Below are positions 1-9,905 of a stretch of 22,344 nucleotides of DNA, piece after piece. A program made the position numbers and the translations under genes. The DNA is from Saccoglossus kowalevskii (taxonomy: Eukaryota; Hemichordata; Enteropneusta; Harrimaniidae). The notes under the pieces are model-generated. The model saw nothing but the letters and a program-made list of their open reading frames with translations. It did not search any database and was not told the origin of the DNA. The DNA is taken from NCBI RefSeq assembly GCF_000003605.2, contig NW_003143796.1, positions 445,884-468,227 on the forward strand, given 5' to 3'. Each line of letters starts with the position of its first letter. Position 1 is the stretch's first letter.

Positions 1-1480
1 GGGATAAATAGTGTGGGTTTCATATGGGTGGGATAAATAGTGTGGGTTTCATATGGGTTGGATGAATAGTGTGGGTTTTAGGAGGGTGGGATCAATAGTG
101 GGGTTTTAGATGAGTGGAATGAATAGTGTGAGTTTTTATATGGGTGGGATAAATAGTGTGGGTTTTTATATGGGTGGAATAAATAGTGTGGGTTTCATAT
201 GGGTTGGATGAATAGTGTGGGTTTTAGGAGGGTGGGAGCAATATTGTGGGTTTTATAAAGATGGAATGAATAGTGTGGGTTTTATATGGGTGGGATAAAT
301 AGTGTGGGTTTTTATATGGGTGAGATAAATAGTGTGGGTTTCATATGGGTTGGATGAATAGTGTGGGTTTTAAGAGGGTGGGATCAATAGTGTGGGTTTC
401 ATATGGATGGAATGAATAGTGTGGGTTTTATATGGGTGGGATAAATAGTGTGGGTTTCATATGGGTTGGATGAAAGCGTGGGTTTTAGGAGGGTGGGATC
501 AATAGTGTGGGTTTTATATGGATGGAATGAATAGTATGGGTTTTATATGGGTTGGATAAATAGTGTGGGTTTTTATATGGGTAGGATAAATAGTGTGGGT
601 TTTATATGGGCGGGATGAATAGTGTGGGTTTTTTTCTGGGTTGGATGAATAGTATGGGTTTTATATGGGTTGGATAAATAGTGTGGGTTTTATATGGGTT
701 GGATGAATAGTATGGGTTTTTATATGGGTTGGATATATAGTATGGGTTTTATATGGGTGGGATAAATAGTGTGGGTTTTATATGGGTTGGATAAATGGTG
801 TGGGTTTTATATGGGTTGGATAAATAGTGTGGGTTTATATGGGTTGGATAAATAGTGTGGGTTTTATATGGGTTGGATAAATAGTGTGGGTTTTATATGG
901 GTTGGATGAATAGTGTGGGTTTTTTATGGATGGGATGAATAGTGTGGGTATTTGGATGGGTGGGAAGAATAGTGTTGGTATTTAGATGGGTGGGATGGAT
1001 AGTGTGGATATTTATATGGGTGGGATGAAAAGTATGGGTTTTTATATGGGTTGAATGGATAGTGTGGGTATTTGGGTGGGTGGTATAAATAGTGTGGGTT
1101 TTATATGGGTTGGATAAATAGTTTGGGTTTTATATGAGTTGGATAAATAGTGTGGGTATTTAGATGGGTGGGATAAATAGTGTGGGTATTTGGATGGGTG
1201 GGATAAATAGTGTGGGTTTTATATGGGTTGGATAAATAGTGTGGGTATTTAGATGGGTGGGATGGATAGTGTGGATATTTAGATGGGTGGGATGAATAGT
1301 GTGGGTATTTGGATGGGTGGGATGGATAGTGTGGGTTTTTAGATGGGTGGGATGGATAGTGTGGGTTTTCATGTGTGGGATAAATCATAGTTTTGAGGGA
1401 GGTGAGAATATGTATGTGCATTTTGAGAGTGGTGGGTTGAATAGGGGTTATTTGAGAGGGCTGGGGTGATTAGTGGGGCT
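1..1480. repeat. G-rich minisatellite, 28-30 bp unit, about 47 copies plus a degenerate tail
   Basis: The array runs off the left edge of the window. The core unit reads roughly 'gggttggataaatagtgtgg' followed by 'gttttatat', 28-30 bp long. About 47 units fit in 1-1385, and 1386-1480 holds decayed units. Variants include 'gggtgggat', 'tttcatat', 'tatttagat' and 'ttttaggag'. The distinctive 'gagggtggg' variant recurs at 81, 227, 373 and 488, giving steps of 146, 146 and 115 bp. That is five, five and four monomers, so part of the array grew as a higher-order unit. From about 1100 the unit settles at 30 bp, which keeps two minus-strand frames open by periodicity alone. The plus strand carries nearly all the G and the minus strand nearly all the C. 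Confidence 0.97.
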
Positions 1481-1856
1481 TTTAAAGAAGGAAAGGTATA
1501 ACCAAAATAAATGCAATTACTGCCTAATGCTAACATTTATTGAGAAATTGTATCATATACGTGTGTTTGCTTTAATTCAATACTGATATCCAAATGTTCA
1601 TTTAGTACTGCATATACATTTATATGTACTAGAGGTTGACTACGTTAGTCTGTGCCAGAGATTGCAATTAACCTTGTACCCTGCTTCCCGAACCCCAAAT
1701 ATTAGACTGACTAATATTGCAAGTTCCAGTTCATTTTTTCATCAGGACTTGCTCCACGAAAATGCTAACACAATCCCTGGTGCAATTATGTTGCTTATTA
1801 TGCTTTATTCTGGACCTGCTTCAAGTCATTAACAAACATTTTCTTGAATTCACTAG
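1481..1856. other. Non-coding DNA before the PDZ exon, probably intron
   Basis: This is AT-rich unique sequence with no open frame I can support. It ends in the splice acceptor of the PDZ exon ('ttgaattcactag', AG at 1855-1856), which has only a modest pyrimidine tract. A second acceptor-like site at about 1736-1745 ('ttttttcatcag') is followed by a 28-codon open stretch. I could not connect that stretch to the PDZ domain. Confidence 0.6.
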
Positions 1857-2052
1857 GTTTTATGACAGCAGCTGAAAAAGGTAATGGTGTGATTGTCAAG
1901 AGCATTACCCGTGGTGGCATTGTTGATATAGATGGACGTATTAAAGTTGGCGATTATATAACGGCCGTCAATAGCGAATCGATGCGAGATTTAACAAATT
2001 CTCAAGCAAGATCTCTGCTTAGAAGATGTTCCCTTATTGGTACTGATATTCG
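1857..2052 (+). CDS. Internal exon encoding most of a PDZ domain, MPDZ/PATJ (MUPP1/INADL)-like scaffold protein
   Basis: This is one exon of 196 bp, bounded by AG (1855-1856) and the donor 'cg|gtaagt' (GT at 2053-2054). It holds 2 nt, 64 codons and 2 nt, so the previous exon must end after one codon base and the next exon must supply one. The frame is closed by a stop just inside the intron at 2054-2056. The peptide starts inside the carboxylate-binding loop (Gly-Phe of the GLGF motif, the Gly codon being split by the intron). It continues with the strand NGVIVKSI, the hallmark block GGIVDIDGRIKVGDYITAVN, the helix LTNSQARSLLRR and SLIGTDIR. Compared from memory, the closest domain is the PDZ of vertebrate MPDZ (about the sixth), which also has a TNAQAR helix and an LIGPDI end. 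That family bridges Pals1/Crumbs and junction proteins under the plasma membrane. The usual class I histidine at the start of the second helix is Asn here. The PDZ call is firm; the subfamily is probable. Confidence 0.88.
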
Positions 2053-2353
2053 GTAAGTCATTCCTTTTTTCATGATTGTGGTATATTTTTGTTGGCGTGA
2101 TTCGGCAATACTTCAGAAATGGGTCAACACACAGGTGTTGATGTTCTTATCATATACATCATTATCCGGCTTCACAACACTGCTGAGCAACGCAATGAAC
2201 GTCCTTGTAATGCTATTGGAAGTGCCCCCTCACATCAGGGCAATGATTATCCCTGGTCCAGTGTGCCCTGCTTTCATCAATCAAAACAAAACGTGTCATT
2301 CTAAATTTTGTCGTGTGTTTGAGGTCACGGCATGGTAAAATTGTAATTACACC

Positions 2354-2374
2354 TACATGTATAAGGTACATGTA
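2354..2374. repeat. Two TACATGTA palindromes in tandem
   Basis: The octamer occurs at 2354-2361 and 2367-2374, five bases apart. It recurs at 7715, 9068, 10035, 10127, 11513, 15385, 15887, 16946 and 21666, for 11 copies counted by eye. Confidence 0.8.
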
Positions 2375-2385
2375 TATGATGAAAC

Positions 2386-2413
2386 CTTTATGGACCATAT
2401 CCAGTCCATAAAG
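2386..2413. repeat. Perfect 10-bp hairpin
   Basis: The arms 'ctttatggac' (2386-2395) and 'gtccataaag' (2404-2413) are perfect reverse complements around the 8-nt loop 'catatcca'. The related phrase 'gaccatatctggac' follows at about 2438. This may be the remnant of a foldback element; no function can be read from it. Confidence 0.7.
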
Positions 2414-3667
2414 AATAATATCACGCTCAGCTTTGTTGACCATATCTGGACAACATTTCTTTTTATGGATTTTGAGTAGCGTTCACTCAAAACTGATTTC
2501 AGCCAGTTACCGATACATTGTGTTGCTAGTGTTAATATTCATAGTTATTAGAATGCTTGTATGTCTTTTTGACGTTGTGAATTTTGGAATGAAATGGTAA
2601 AAATAGGATTAAACAATTAAGATAAATGAAAGACAATTAGCTCAAATTAATTGCATTTTTTCATGAACCCTTTCATGAAAACTTTATGGTCTGGGTACAG
2701 CTTTTGCAGCCCTTGGTCACATGGCTTAAAGCATCTTTGCAAGATTGTTCGTTTCTACAAGCTTTGCTTTCCCAGGATAAAAATAGAATTTTATTCCACG
2801 ATATTGTTTGTTTGTTTTATATCCTTGAACAATAGTGGTGTCTTGATATTAGATGATGTCTCATTCGATACAAATATACAGTCAAAATAAGTTTTTAGTA
2901 AGTTTTAATATTAGATTTTTTTTTTTCTACTGTAAAAAGAGCACTACAAAAAAATTAAATATCATAGTTTGTAACTTGTCGCTACAATGTTTTCATCTTC
3001 TGCATTTTCTGGAGAACTTTAAAGTATTCATAATTCCAGATTTACCAAGACTCATGCAAAAGGAGACAGACAAATGACTTCACTGTCTCAAAGCCAACCT
3101 TAAAGTGACATTTATAATGAAAGTAGTGATCAGCTCATGTCAGTGTACATAGCACAATGAGATTACTGAATAAAACCCTGTCATGATGCGTGAATGTGTT
3201 ACTCCAACCCAATAATTAAAAGTACATGTCGAACTACAGATATAACAAGGTCAAAGATACCACACAATATACACTGAAACTCACGCCAATGTACATTGTA
3301 TGCCTAGCTTGTATCTTCTTAAATGACACAGCTTGATTGCAGAGAGGAAGCTTTTCTGTGTAGTTTTGTAGACAGCGCCCTCTATGATTGATGATGAGCT
3401 GTCTTGATTAAATTGTCTTTAGTCTGTGAAACAAACATTGTTAAACATCTAACTCTCTTAAATCCGTATTTCATGACAAACACGTTATAAAAGGACTATT
3501 CATAATTATGACAGGTTTATTAGTAATACTAAATATGAATATGCTTTTACATTGAGCACATACAGCATTTTTGCTTGTATATTTTTTTTATCTATTTCAT
3601 GAACTTATTGAAGATTAATATTGCTAGAAGTTAATGAGATATTTAATGGGTTAATACATAAAAGATG
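2414..3667. other. AT-rich unique sequence, no gene seen
   Basis: All frames are short and lack coding character. The only item worth marking is 'acagcgccctct' at 3372-3383, listed separately. Confidence 0.6.
3372..3383 (-). promoter_or_regulatory. CTCF-core-like 12-mer, weak candidate
   Basis: On the minus strand this reads 'agagggcgctgt', which fits the AGRKGGCRSY core of the CTCF consensus. The upstream CCASY part fits poorly here. An exact inverted copy lies at 21885-21896. Both stand out as CG-containing islands in AT-rich DNA. This is pattern match only; a shared repeat fragment is the alternative. Confidence 0.2.
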
Positions 3668-3693
3668 CAGCAGAGCAGAGCAGAGCAGAGCAG
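3668..3693. repeat. Short (CAGAG)n microsatellite
   Basis: About five tandem 'cagag' units interrupt unique sequence. No reading frame is supported through it. Confidence 0.9.
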
Positions 3694-4377
3694 ATAACAG
3701 CTCGTAAAATGACACACAGTAACTGTAGATATCATCACTGCATCTCGTACATTCATTTGGTAGATAGTATTTATACCGAGATAACTTTGTATAAATCAAG
3801 CCTAGCCATCACAACATTGATATCAATAGTTTCTACACTAATTACAGATGTCAGTAATGGGTCAGATCAATACAATGCATCTATTCAATGCTCTCATCAC
3901 ATTTATAGTTGAACGATAATTGAAGTCTCGTTTGTCAGCAGCTCTCTTTTTTAATTTAGAATTTTCTCGCAACTCCCATTAGGTATTGTGTACTCCTAAT
4001 AAAGATCATTAGATGGCATTGTGTATTGATACTACTGTATACTTTAATGTGATGTGGCTCACTAACCTTTTCACCACTATTTTCCTGCACTTGTTCTGAC
4101 CTTTCACAAGATATCTTCTCATATTTGATAGAAATGTATTTTGTCACTTTTCACCTTGACTTTAAATTTAGCCATGAATTTAAAATAGCCACTGTTGGCA
4201 GAAGAATTTTTACACAATATAAATATTGCATGGAATGCAGATTATACTTCATAGGCACATCACTTGCAGCTATGTATTTTATTCTCTAGTAAAAAGAAAA
4301 ATGGAAATCTCAGTAATCCCTAAATTATTGGAAAGCCACTGTCTGTCCACATGTATAAATTTTTCTTTTAATGAAAT
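3694..4377. other. Unique AT-rich sequence, no gene seen
   Basis: Several short open stretches on both strands lack splice context and known motifs. I see nothing further to annotate. Confidence 0.6.
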
Positions 4378-4396
4378 CCCCCCCCCCAAAAAAAAA
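4378..4396. repeat. C10-A9 homopolymer junction
   Basis: Ten C residues (4378-4387) run directly into nine A residues (4388-4396). This is a likely slippage site and a place where assembly length may be uncertain. Confidence 0.95.
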
Positions 4397-4519
4397 CAGC
4401 CTGTATTTTGTTCAAAGTAGATGGTAGTTAGATTTGACCGACTACTGGCTGTATTCTGCTGATCTGATGTGTTCGATCTTATCTTCATAATGATTATGTT
4501 AGTGGAAAAGAAAGGAATG

Positions 4520-4575
4520 TAAATAGACAAACAAACACATAAACAAATACACAAATAAATAAATAAATACACAAA

Positions 4576-4618
<43 letters not shown>

Positions 4619-4660
4619 ACAAATATATAAATAAACAAATATATAAATAAATAAATAAAT
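4520..4660. repeat. AAAT/AAAC microsatellite
   Basis: The tract is about 140 bp of 'aaat' tetramers with 'acaa', 'caca' and 'tata' interruptions, and a pure (aaat)n core at about 4573-4618. Overlapping minus-strand frames rich in Tyr, Leu, Ile and Phe arise from the repeat and are not genes. Confidence 0.95.
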
Positions 4661-4766
4661 TTCTGAGTGAAAACAAATTATTTTACAGTAGTTGTTGTTT
4701 GACACTAGTTGAGAATATTAGTCATTGTTGCTTCCTATGAAAGTTACTTGCATGAGTAATAATGTG

Positions 4767-4946
4767 TACTGTAATTTCACTTTATTCATAAATAAGTAAA
4801 ATCCACTAAAATTAAATCCATGTGAACATGTAAAATAACAATAGTCTAAGAACTTATTGTTTTCCTCCCAAGTTTGTGAACTTAAAACCCAGTGAGTACA
4901 GCTTAAAACATCAACATTAAATGTCAGTGAAAATAAATGTACAGTA
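4767..4946 (+). mobile_element. MITE-like element ending in TACTGTA, family 2, copy 1
   Basis: The element begins 'tactgtaattt' and ends 'aaatgtacagta', which are imperfect reverse complements. Its interior matches the element at 21898-22089 in the same orientation, most clearly over 'aacttattgtttt', 'ccaagtttgtgaa', 'ttaaaaccc', 'aaaacatcaa' and 'attaaatgtcagt'. It has no coding capacity at about 180 bp. A TA dinucleotide at each end would fit TA target duplication as in Tc1/mariner elements, but that is inference. Confidence 0.7.
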
Positions 4947-5071
4947 TCATACAGCTGTATTTTCGCAAGCAAAATTTAGTTTCAAGGGTGCATGTTAACA
5001 TTTCTTGTAAAAAAAAATAGAAAAAAAGAATGTTAGTACACCGAATCTACAGAACCTGACTCGGTTTCAAA

Positions 5072-5235
5072 TGATGTAAAATACTATAATGTAGGTGGAA
5101 TTGATTTTCACAGACAAGAAATCTTTGCTGTTGTGTATGAAGTTTATTTTCACTGATTTATTTTTATAAGGAAATATAGAAAACAAAAATGACCTAAAGG
5201 ATTGTATTTTCACGGATCTATTCAAAAAGGGCGGG
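5072..5235 (+). mobile_element. Degraded MITE-like copy, family 1
   Basis: The left end 'tgtaaaatactataat' with 'gtggaattgattttcac' and the middle 'tttattttcactgattta' parallel the copies at 15985 and 20106. The right terminus has decayed beyond recognition, so the end is approximate. Confidence 0.5.
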
Positions 5236-5791
5236 AAATTAAAAAAAAATTGTCAATTAATGGTTCTTTTCACTCCTGAGTGGTATAAATCCAAATCTAT
5301 GTTGTAATATATTGGAGGTCAATGGCATGCTATAGTGATGTATACCCAGGTAAGATCCAGTAGTTTTAACATAATAATTGTAAATTAATACATGTTGAAA
5401 ATAGAAGGTATTACTTTCACTATATTCAATTAAATATGTTTTGTAATTGATTAGGTTGCCATGGTGATATATAAGGCTGACCTATTATATGAAAATGAAT
5501 CAAGGGAATTGAATAAGCAGAAATAGAATTTGTAAAACGTGTGCTTAATCAATTTGAAATGAGCACCATTAGAGAAGTGTGTTTTGTTCATGTTTGCATC
5601 AACTGCCCATTATTACTGTGAATTCACACTGCAAGATGAACACAATGATGTTAGGGCATATAACTATTCATCTCTGATATTTCACTTGTTTACACATATC
5701 TCGCACTCCCAGAGGGCAAAAAAAAATAAAAAACAGCTTACTGATAACTTATTATAAAAAATGTATTTTAATTTTTGACTGCTAGTATTAA
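5236..5791. other. Unique AT-rich sequence, no gene seen
   Basis: There are no supported frames, strong repeats or RNA-like folds. Several A-rich runs are present. Confidence 0.55.
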
Positions 5792-6018
5792 GACCTATTC
5801 ACCACGAGTTCTCTCTTTTCTTGAAAAATTTGTGAAATATTCTTGTTTATAGTCTGCCCTTTCGTTCAGAAGATTTGTACAGAAATAAAAAATGAAAAAA
5901 TGAGTAAAAAATGAAAATTGACTCAAATTTTGTATGTTGGCTCCAAAATTAGGGTTCATTTCCAGAAATATTGAAGAAAAAAGTGCAGAAAAATTTGGGC
6001 TTGAAAGTCTGGTGGTGA
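5792..6018 (+). repeat. Dispersed repeat pair, copy 1 (inverted partner at 14664-14873)
   Basis: Blocks shared with the reverse complement of 14664-14873, in the same order, include 'acctattcaccacgagttct', 'ttatagtctgc', 'cagaagatt', 'agaaatattgaagaa', 'gcagaaaa' and 'ctggtggt'. In one frame this copy reads YSLPFRSEDLYRN, where copy 2 reads YSLHFPSEDCDKN. The copy is interrupted by stops, so it is not a gene as it stands. It may be a MITE, a SINE or a decayed coding fragment. Confidence 0.7.
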
Positions 6019-6613
6019 TAAGGTTGAAGTCATGTGTGTACTAATTTGCAGAGCAATCAGTGCCCCGCGAAACAAGGCAAGTGTATTTGCACACACGTTT
6101 ACGTGTACACTACAATCAGAGGTCATGGGGGTCGTATTTATAAAGATTAGCTTGGCTTAAAAGCCTGTTAAAGTTTATAGAGGATTATAAGGTGAATTAT
6201 CTAGTTGTATATGACTGCACATGTTTTTCTGCGCAAAGTATAATTTTCTGAAATTTGATACAATAGATTATGCTAGAGAATGCTTGTATGTAGTTATAAC
6301 AAAATCTGCTTAATTAACAATGAACGTTAGTTTCAAAGATTTATTTAAAAAAAAAAAAAAAATATTCAGTACTCAAAGTTTACTATTGAAAATCATACTT
6401 CTAATTTCACAGTTTGGACAGTGGATTCCCCACTTGAACATTTTACATAGCACTTTAAAACTGTCAGGTTGAGGTTAATATGTGTTGATGTTTTGAGAGA
6501 TCATTGGATGTGACTATGGAGGTGCAACTTTTGTCAAAAACTAGTACAGATGTTTTATATTTATTTCCAAATTTTAAGTGCAAAAATTGAAAGTTTACAG
6601 ATGAAGGACAGGA
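6019..6613. other. Unique AT-rich sequence with a 16-A run
   Basis: I see no gene. A poly-A tract spans about 6347-6362 but has no recognisable retroposed body upstream. Confidence 0.55.
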
Positions 6614-6780
6614 TACTGTAAAATATGTTAAATTAACTGCATGCTATTTTAGCATATTTTATTCAATGCATGAATTTAGATTAAGTGCCAACAATCACAT
6701 TGTAAAAAATTACTTTTGAAATAGTCAAATTACAGATTAGCTAAAATAACATGCTAGCTAACAAGCCATGTTTGACAGTA
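6614..6780. mobile_element. MITE-like foldback element ending in TACTGT
   Basis: The left end 'tactgtaaaatatgtta' and right end 'tttgacagta' pair imperfectly. Subterminal 'atgctattttagc' (6640-6652) and 'gctaaaataacat' (about 6739-6751) extend the inverted repeat. The whole is about 167 bp with no coding capacity. Its termini resemble those of the other TACTGTA elements, but its interior differs. Confidence 0.55.
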
Positions 6781-7216
6781 CAGAAATTAGAGAAATCTCA
6801 ATTTGCAGTTTCACTATTCATGGTGTATATAAGGCCTGCTAACAAAAAAGAGACTCAGGAAAATCCATTGCGATCAGTAAATTTATAAAGGATCGGTGAA
6901 CACAAAAATTACTGCTTTGAAATTACTGCTTACAATTTAGAGTTCTTGGTAAAAACTTCTCATTGAGTTTTTATTTAATTTAAACTTGAGTTCATGTTAC
7001 CCATGTCATGTTATATTAAATGTGGCAGTTCTAACAGAGTAAATTAAAATCAGGACACTGCAATCCATGCAGTCATTATAGTTTGGTTATATAGCCCACA
7101 GTTCGTTGTTGAGGGACTGTTTGTCTGAAACATTGCGGCTTCTGTGGCCACTGTCATTGTCTATTCAGTCAGATAAAGCATCATACTATTTTGAAAATAT
7201 ACGTAACATTCACATC
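6781..7216. other. Unique AT-rich sequence, no gene seen
   Basis: There are no supported features between the two foldback elements. Confidence 0.55.
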
Positions 7217-7386
7217 TACTGTAAAATACATTTGTACTTTATTTTAACTGGAACTAATTTTCACTCAAATGACTTTTTGAGTGTTTTGTATGGAATTTAT
7301 TTTCCATGTATCAGTATCAGAAGAAAAAGATACATTTGCTCAATTTTATTTTCCCTGATTCAGCGAAAATAAAGTATTTTATAGTA
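7217..7386 (+). mobile_element. MITE-like element ending in TACTGTAAAATAC, family 1, copy A
   Basis: It starts 'tactgtaaaatac' and ends 'aaagtattttatagta', whose reverse complement is 'tactataaaatacttt'. It carries the family phrases 'ctttattttaactgga', 'gactttttgagtgttttgta', 'tggaatttattttc' and 'cagcgaaaataaagtatttt'. At 170 bp it is shorter than the 205-212 bp copies and is non-coding. Confidence 0.75.
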
Positions 7387-7977
7387 CCGGTATATACGAT
7401 TAATATGCAGTGTGCCGTCTAGCAAGACTGATTTTGTTGGTGTCTTGTCACATTGGTATTTTAAAAATCTAGGTGAGTTACCTTTAGTGACTGTTGGTGA
7501 GTGGTATTCAAGGAAAAATAAAAATTGTATGATGTGGTTGTAGGGAGTGTTCTGACCTGATTTTCTTTGTTTTAACACTTATTGATAATATGTGATTTTT
7601 ATATCACCAAAATACTAAATCCATAACTATCGTATTAGATGTTTTGAAGATCAGTACATCAATGTATGATTTTTTTGTTGGGTATTTCATTCACTCGAAA
7701 ATTAGCACAACTTATACATGTATCTGTAATGCTCTATCAGAAGCTAATGTTTAATAGAAGTGGACATAACAAATTCAAGAAAAAGAAAAATGATGATGAG
7801 ATTTGGCTGAATTAAAATAGTTAATTCATGCATTAAATCAATTCATTAGAATAGAATATAGCAGCTGTAATTCTTAATGTTTCACAGTACTAGTATACTG
7901 GACATAGCTACCATTCATAAAAGTGCATACATTACTAATAGAGCTAATGATGCTCACAGTGTCACCTTCTTTCATAT
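7387..7977. other. Unique AT-rich sequence, no gene seen
   Basis: It contains one TACATGTA octamer (7715-7722). Nothing else is supported. Confidence 0.55.
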
Positions 7978-8154
7978 ACTTAAAGCGGGAGGGTTGTCAA
8001 CTACGCACACGCGAGAATTGAGTCTCAAAGAACAATAACAACACACGCTAAAAATGCAAAGGTTCATGGGTAGACGCTTGTCTGTAAACGATTACACGCT
8101 ATGGCCATCTGACGCATGCGCAAGTGACGACTTCACCGATTTCACCCTTTAAGT
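7978..8154. mobile_element. Putative short element with ACTTAAAG ends and a CpG-rich body
   Basis: The left end 'acttaaagcggg' (7978-7989) and right end 'accctttaagt' (8144-8154) are imperfect inverted repeats. The interior is unlike its surroundings: it holds a dozen or so CpG sites, including 'acgcacacgcgag' and 'gacgcatgcgcaagtgacga'. It could be a young non-autonomous transposon or a CpG-rich regulatory patch. Only one copy lies in this window. Confidence 0.45.
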
Positions 8155-9354
8155 GCTGTCATTTTTCTCAGCATTTTTGGTGCAACTTTTTGCACAGTTT
8201 TATCTATTTTTCTAAAATTCTTTCTTAATTTTTGAACCAAGATCAACATTTTTGAAAATAAATAGAAAAAATTTATGTAAGTTTAATTTTATGAATGGTA
8301 AAAAAATTTAATAATTGGTTTTGGAAATTTTAAAAAACTACCTGGCAGTCTGTCAAATTGACAGGCAACTATTTTTCCGTTTTGTCATTTTTTCTGTGAC
8401 AATTTTGTCAAAAATAATGCCCAAAATAATCTGTTTGGCATATTTTTGACTGGTACTTTCAAATTCCTTTCTAAAATTCTATCACTTATAGCTATATTTA
8501 TCATTTTATTCTATTTATTTATATATTATTCTTTAATACCAGGATCAGTTTTCTGAGTAAATGTTTTTAGTGGTTTACCAGTATTTGGAAAACATGGACT
8601 GCAAATATTAACTGTATATGTGGTTAGATGAAAATAGAGAGGATATTTTACTGCAGAGTTCTCCTGCCTGATGAAATAACACATCGCTTGCTTAAAGCAT
8701 TCAAGTGAATAGGAAAAAAAAGTATGTGATGTGTTAAAAAAAACTGTTAGGAAAAGGTGTTTTCAACATGCATGTGAACACTACCATAACTCTTCATTTT
8801 ATTGCTACAACACTGTCAGTGACTCAAGAGACTTATGCTATATATCCTTCATGTTAAATAACAGTTTATATCAATTGCACATAGCTGTGCTGCTCAGGGA
8901 TGGACATGATTAACAAGTTTGGAAAAAGGTAAAAAAAAGATTTGATTAAATATATAAAAGAGAATAAATAAAGAGAATGGATACTCAAACGAAACGATGA
9001 TTTTTGTAAATTCCCCAAAGCCCTCTTGGTTACTATTTGGCTGTGCCCATAACTACATTTTGTACTATACATGTACCTTAATGCTGGTAAATACATAATG
9101 TATAGATAGGTGTACATCAAATGGGGTGCATGTAATCATCAAAATGCACAAATAGTGACATTGAAGAGTTCATGTGCATATATTTTTTCTGAGATGCGTA
9201 TATGCACTGTACAAACATTTTTTTTTGTACAAGGTTGCATATCCAGGCATAAAACTGTACAGTTGTGTACTCATTTACATTACAGTTCAATCATAACTCA
9301 ACATTTCGCTAGTTTTTACCTGGCTTAGAATAGCTTAGCTTGTTTTTAGTAGTA
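8155..9354. other. Unique AT-rich sequence, small palindrome, no gene seen
   Basis: The sequence 'ctgtcaaattgacag' at 8350-8364 is a perfect 7-bp-arm palindrome around one A. The open stretches of 60-84 codons show no motifs or splice framing. Confidence 0.55.
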
Positions 9355-9905
9355 GTTTTTAGACGTAGTCCGAAAACGGGGACTTATGGTTTGCCCTGTG
9401 TGCGTCCGTGCGTCCGTGATAACCTGTATCTCGAACATGCCGAATAGCGGCCATTTTAAGGCCAAAAATGCATCAAAATCGCACATTTTCACCATTCCGG
9501 ACCCGGATCTCAGTTATGCATGGACGGATTTTGTTCAAATTTGGTACATACATTAAACATAATAGGACCTTGATGCACGTCATTTATTTTTTTCGGATCA
9601 AGTTCCAAATGGCCGACTGGCAGCCATTTTGTTTTAAAGAATTCAGTTCTGGATCCATATCCGAGACATGTCTGGATTGATCAAGTTCAAGCTCCACACA
9701 CACATGGTACATCATGTCACAAATAGATATGTGCATTTGTTTCATGATCCGCTTAACAATAGCTGAATGATGGCCATTTTAAGGTCGAAAATGCATCAAA
9801 ATCACATATTTTCACAATTCCGGAACCGGATCTCAGTCATGCATGGATGGATTTTGTTCAGATTTAGTACAATGTGTTGTACATATGCAGGTGCATTTTG
9901 GATCA
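9355..9905 (+). repeat. Dispersed repeat with an internal 110-bp direct duplication
   Basis: Segments 9443-9552 and 9765-9874 are direct repeats 322 bp apart. They share 'ggccattttaagg', 'aaaatgcatcaaaatc', 'attccgga', 'ccggatctcagt' and 'atgcatgga.ggattttgttca'. Upstream is 'tgtgtgcgtccgtgcgtccg'. A diverged copy of the family lies at 19020-19400. The pattern suggests a mid-repetitive element with repeated modules. The open frame inside it is not supported as a gene. Confidence 0.75.

Noticed and set aside
1101-1421. Minus-strand frames of 106 and 70 codons rich in Thr, His, Tyr and Pro
   Set aside because: They are produced by the stop-free 30-bp tandem unit of the minisatellite and end where the repeat decays.
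1746-1830. Possible upstream exon beginning after 'ttttttcatcag'
   Set aside because: It has no good donor giving phase 1, and the peptide does not supply the first strand of a PDZ domain.
4279-4705. Three overlapping minus-strand frames rich in Tyr, Leu, Ile and Phe
   Set aside because: They translate the AAAT microsatellite in different registers, with no splice sites or motifs outside the repeat.
9468-9680. A 70-codon plus-strand frame
   Set aside because: It lies inside a dispersed repeat; the second module at 9765-9874 does not preserve it.
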